Positions 37,352-40,822 of a DNA stretch of 40,822 nt are shown here, piece by piece. Source of the stretch: Aphanomyces cochlioides (Eukaryota > Oomycota > Saprolegniomycetes > Saprolegniales > Verrucalvaceae); contig JAHQRK010000073.1 in the NCBI GenBank assembly GCA_019828595.1, positions 1-40,822 of the forward strand. The letters are read 5' to 3'. A model generated the notes under the pieces. The model did not search any database. It was given only the letters and a program-made list of their open reading frames with translations, and had not been told where the DNA came from. Every line of letters starts with the position of its first letter. The stretch's first letter is position 1. A program made the position numbers and the translations under genes.

Positions 37352-39001
37352 GTGGCATCGAGATGCATTTTGTGGGGTATGATTGGGACTATCGCGTGTT
37401 GATTTCGGACCAAGTTGATGCTTGGTCGTCCACCACACGAGCATGACACCTTTCAAACATGCCAGACGTGGCGAGTGGGTATCTCGATGGGGTCGAGATG
37501 TGCATGTGGCACGTGGGTACCAAAAGTGGAGAAAAAGTGGCATCGAGATGCATTTTGTGGGGTATGATTGGGACTATCGCGTGTTGATTTCGGACCAAGT
37601 TGATGCTTGGTCGTCCACCACACGAGCATGACACCTTTCAAACATGCCAGACGTGGCGAGTGGGTATCTCGATGGGGTCGAGATGTGCATGTGGCACGTG
37701 GGTACCAAAAGTGGAGAAAAAGTGGCATCGAGATGCATTTTGTGGGGTATGATTGGGACTATCGCGTGTTGATTTCGGACCAAGTTGATGCTTGGTCGTC
37801 CACCACACGAGCATGACACCTTTCAAACATGCCAGACGTGGCGAGTGGGTATCTCGATGGGGTCGAGATGTGCATGTGGCACGTGGGTACCAAAAGTGGA
37901 GAAAAAGTGGCATCGAGATGCATTTTGTGGGGTATGATTGGGACTATCGCGTGTTGATTTCGGACCAAGTTGATGCTTGGTCGTCCACCACACGAGCATG
38001 ACACCTTTCAAACATGCCAGACGTGGCGAGTGGGTATCTCGATGGGGTCGAGATGTGCATGTGGCACGTGGGTACCAAAAGTGGAGAAAAAGTGGCATCG
38101 AGATGCATTTTGTGGGGTATGATTGGGACTATCGCGTGTTGATTTCGGACCAAGTTGATGCTTGGTCGTCCACCACACGAGCATGACACCTTTCAAACAT
38201 GCCAGACGTGGCGAGTGGGTATCTCGATGGGGTCGAGATGTGCATGTGGCACGTGGGTACCAAAAGTGGAGAAAAAGTGGCATCGAGATGCATTTTGTGG
38301 GGTATGATTGGGACTATCGCGTGTTGATTTCGGACCAAGTTGATGCTTGGTCGTCCACCACACGAGCATGACACCTTTCAAACATGCCAGACGTGGCGAG
38401 TGGGTATCTCGATGGGGTCGAGATGTGCATGTGGCACGTGGGTACCAAAAGTGGAGAAAAAGTGGCATCGAGATGCATTTTGTGGGGTATGATTGGGACT
38501 ATCGCGTGTTGATTTCGGACCAAGTTGATGCTTGGTCGTCCACCACACGAGCATGACACCTTTCAAACATGCCAGACGTGGCGAGTGGGTATCTCGATGG
38601 GGTCGAGATGTGCATGTGGCACGTGGGTACCAAAAGTGGAGAAAAAGTGGCATCGAGATGCATTTTGTGGGGTATGATTGGGACTATCGCGTGTTGATTT
38701 CGGACCAAGTTGATGCTTGGTCGTCCACCACACGAGCATGACACCTTTCAAACATGCCAGACGTGGCGAGTGGGTATCTCGATGGGGTCGAGATGTGCAT
38801 GTGGCACGTGGGTACCAAAAGTGGAGAAAAAGTGGCATCGAGATGCATTTTGTGGGGTATGATTGGGACTATCGCGTGTTGATTTCGGACCAAGTTGATG
38901 CTTGGTCGTCCACCACACGAGCATGACACCTTTCAAACATGCCAGACGTGGCGAGTGGGTATCTCGATGGGGTCGAGATGTGCATGTGGCACGTGGGTAC
39001 C

Positions 39002-39002
39002 G
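39002..39002 (+). other. A to G substitution (GGTACCGAAAG), copy 2 of 2
   Basis: Matches the change at 32900. The A-run expansion that precedes 32900 by one monomer is not present before 39002, so the two are not simply copies of the same multi-monomer segment. Confidence 0.85.
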
Positions 39003-40224
39003 AAAGTGGAGAAAAAGTGGCATCGAGATGCATTTTGTGGGGTATGATTGGGACTATCGCGTGTTGATTTCGGACCAAGTTGATGCTTGGTCGTCCACCA
39101 CACGAGCATGACACCTTTCAAACATGCCAGACGTGGCGAGTGGGTATCTCGATGGGGTCGAGATGTGCATGTGGCACGTGGGTACCAAAAGTGGAGAAAA
39201 AGTGGCATCGAGATGCATTTTGTGGGGTATGATTGGGACTATCGCGTGTTGATTTCGGACCAAGTTGATGCTTGGTCGTCCACCACACGAGCATGACACC
39301 TTTCAAACATGCCAGACGTGGCGAGTGGGTATCTCGATGGGGTCGAGATGTGCATGTGGCACGTGGGTACCAAAAGTGGAGAAAAAGTGGCATCGAGATG
39401 CATTTTGTGGGGTATGATTGGGACTATCGCGTGTTGATTTCGGACCAAGTTGATGCTTGGTCGTCCACCACACGAGCATGACACCTTTCAAACATGCCAG
39501 ACGTGGCGAGTGGGTATCTCGATGGGGTCGAGATGTGCATGTGGCACGTGGGTACCAAAAGTGGAGAAAAAGTGGCATCGAGATGCATTTTGTGGGGTAT
39601 GATTGGGACTATCGCGTGTTGATTTCGGACCAAGTTGATGCTTGGTCGTCCACCACACGAGCATGACACCTTTCAAACATGCCAGACGTGGCGAGTGGGT
39701 ATCTCGATGGGGTCGAGATGTGCATGTGGCACGTGGGTACCAAAAGTGGAGAAAAAGTGGCATCGAGATGCATTTTGTGGGGTATGATTGGGACTATCGC
39801 GTGTTGATTTCGGACCAAGTTGATGCTTGGTCGTCCACCACACGAGCATGACACCTTTCAAACATGCCAGACGTGGCGAGTGGGTATCTCGATGGGGTCG
39901 AGATGTGCATGTGGCACGTGGGTACCAAAAGTGGAGAAAAAGTGGCATCGAGATGCATTTTGTGGGGTATGATTGGGACTATCGCGTGTTGATTTCGGAC
40001 CAAGTTGATGCTTGGTCGTCCACCACACGAGCATGACACCTTTCAAACATGCCAGACGTGGCGAGTGGGTATCTCGATGGGGTCGAGATGTGCATGTGGC
40101 ACGTGGGTACCAAAAGTGGAGAAAAAGTGGCATCGAGATGCATTTTGTGGGGTATGATTGGGACTATCGCGTGTTGATTTCGGACCAAGTTGATGCTTGG
40201 TCGTCCACCACACGAGCATGACAC

Positions 40225-40822
40225 CTTCAAACATGCCAGACGTGGCGAGTGGGTATCTCGATGGGGTCGAGATGTGCATGTGGCACGTGGGTACCAAAAG
40301 TGGAGAAAAAGTGGCATCGAGATGCATTTTGTGGGGTATGATTGGGACTATCGCGTGTTGATTTCGGACCAAGTTAATGCTTGGTCGTCCACCACCCGGG
40401 CGTGACGCCTTTCAAACATGCCAGACGTGGCGAGTGGGTATCTCGATGGGGTCGAGATGTGCATGTGGCACGTGGGTACTGAAATGGAGAAAAAGTGGCA
40501 TGGGGATGCATTTTGTGGGGTATGATTGGGACTATCAGTGTTGATTTCGGGTTAAGCTGATGCTTTGGTCATCCACCACACGAGCATCAACACTTCAAAC
40601 ATGCCAGACGTGGCGAGTGGGTATCTCGATGGGGTCAATGTGCATGTGGCACGTGGGTACCAAAAGTGGAGAAAAAGTGGCATCGAGATGCATTTTGTGG
40701 GGTATGCTCGGACTCTCGCGTGTTGATTCGGACCAAGTTGATGCTTGGTCGTCCACCACACGAGCATGACACCTTTCAAACATGCCACTCGATGGGGTCG
40801 AGATGTGCATGTGGCACGTGGG
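40225..40822 (+). repeat. Degenerate right edge of the array
   Basis: From a one-T loss at 40226-40227 onward the last three or so copies decay. Examples: AATGC for GATGC (40376), CCCGGGCGTGACGCC for CACGAGCATGACACC (about 40394-40408), GTACTGAAATGG (40477-40488), CATGGGGATGC, ATCAGTG, GGGTTAAGCTG, CATCAACACTTC, GGGGTCAATGTG and GCTCGGACTCTCG. The last copy has an 18-bp deletion after CATGCCA (40782-40788). Accumulating changes toward one side are typical of a satellite array edge, where unequal exchange is less effective. Low consensus quality at a contig end is the alternative. Confidence 0.8.

Larger units (their letters stand above)
12172..40224 (+). repeat. Long homogeneous satellite domain, about 152 monomers, no inserts
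   Basis: About 28 kb of head-to-tail monomers. The variants noticed are few and small: 16991, 23490, 24953, 27172, 27491, 27990, 32724, 32900, 34573, 36979, 37346 and 39002. The stretch from 16992 to 23490 is about 35 copies with no visible change, and 12172-16990 (26 copies) and 27991-32723 (about 25 copies) look equally clean. No gene, insert or inverted copy was found. The uniformity implies very recent amplification, strong gene conversion, or assembly copying. Confidence 0.92.
1..40822 (+). repeat. Satellite DNA array, 185-bp monomer, about 217 head-to-tail copies
   Basis: The same 185-bp sequence recurs in one orientation across the window, for example with the 8-mer AACATGCC at 6, 191, 376 and so on. 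Removing about 630 bp of inserted material and dividing by 185 gives about 217 copies. No inverted copy was seen. Most copies look identical; differences concentrate in two islands (7741-8234 and 11795-12171) and at the right end. The length is close to one nucleosome repeat, as in many centromeric and heterochromatic satellites. Because 185 is not a multiple of 3 and every frame is closed within one to two monomers, the array does not code. Which satellite family and species it belongs to cannot be told from the sequence alone. Confidence 0.98.

Noticed and set aside
1..40822. Open frames of 60-183 codons on both strands, recurring every 185 bp
   Set aside because: They overlap one another in several frames and on both strands, run through the repeat, and lengthen only where an indel happens to join frames. 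185 is not divisible by 3, so no frame stays open. There is no recognisable domain, and they are products of tandem repetition.
1..40822. CRISPR array
   Set aside because: The whole 185-bp unit is conserved. There are no short repeats with variable spacers and no cas genes.
1..40822. Ribosomal DNA intergenic spacer with subrepeats and spacer promoters
   Set aside because: The subrepeats-plus-TATA layout is similar, but 40 kb without any rRNA gene is far longer than usual and the TATA-GGG match is loose. Retained only as a remark.
1..40822. Self-cleaving ribozyme (hammerhead) in the satellite
   Set aside because: I looked for the conserved CTGATGA and GAAAC core on both strands of the monomer and did not find a paired set in the right arrangement.
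1..40822. CENP-B box or telomere repeats
   Set aside because: No match to the TTCG...CGGG core of the CENP-B box and no TTAGGG or TTTAGGG runs were seen. GGCCCTAA in the insert is a single partial resemblance.

Overview
The window is one uninterrupted block of satellite DNA. A 185-bp monomer is repeated head to tail from the first base to the last, about 217 copies by length. The monomer is 51% GC (60 G, 35 C, 44 A, 46 T on the + strand). I find no supportable protein gene, RNA gene, CRISPR array or complete mobile element. The many short open frames are the same few frames recurring every 185 bp.

The content points to a eukaryotic chromosome, in a centromeric, pericentromeric, subtelomeric or other heterochromatic block. 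The monomer is close to nucleosome-repeat length and the array exceeds 40 kb. A plant is possible, from the 160-190 bp monomer class and a TATAAATAT box in the interrupting element, but nothing in the sequence proves the lineage and I do not recognise the satellite family.

Layout. (1) Positions 1-9598: monomers interrupted seven times by an AT-rich element of about 77 bp, always between the same two monomer halves. Six copies are flanked by a 16-bp direct duplication (GGGTACCAAAAGTGGA). Whole monomers between successive inserts number 10, 10, 3, 7, 5 and 9. The first three units form a 1943-bp higher-order period of insert plus 10 monomers; the third carries an extra insert that splits its ten as 3+7. 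(2) Positions 7741-8234: a diverged island holding a degenerate insert that lacks the 16-bp duplication, followed by diverged monomers. (3) Positions 9583-11794: pure monomers with one 3-bp deletion. (4) Positions 11795-12171: a second diverged island. (5) Positions 12172-40224: about 28 kb of nearly identical monomers with roughly a dozen single-site variants, including one run of about 35 copies without a visible change. (6) Positions 40225-40822: the copies decay quickly, as at the edge of a satellite array or in a poorly resolved contig end.

Each monomer carries a CACGTG G-box, an ACGTGGC core, three dyads and strong G-over-C skew. CpG is not depleted. The main questions are how the array became so uniform, how the insert entered and spread, and whether its TATA-like box starts transcription of the satellite.
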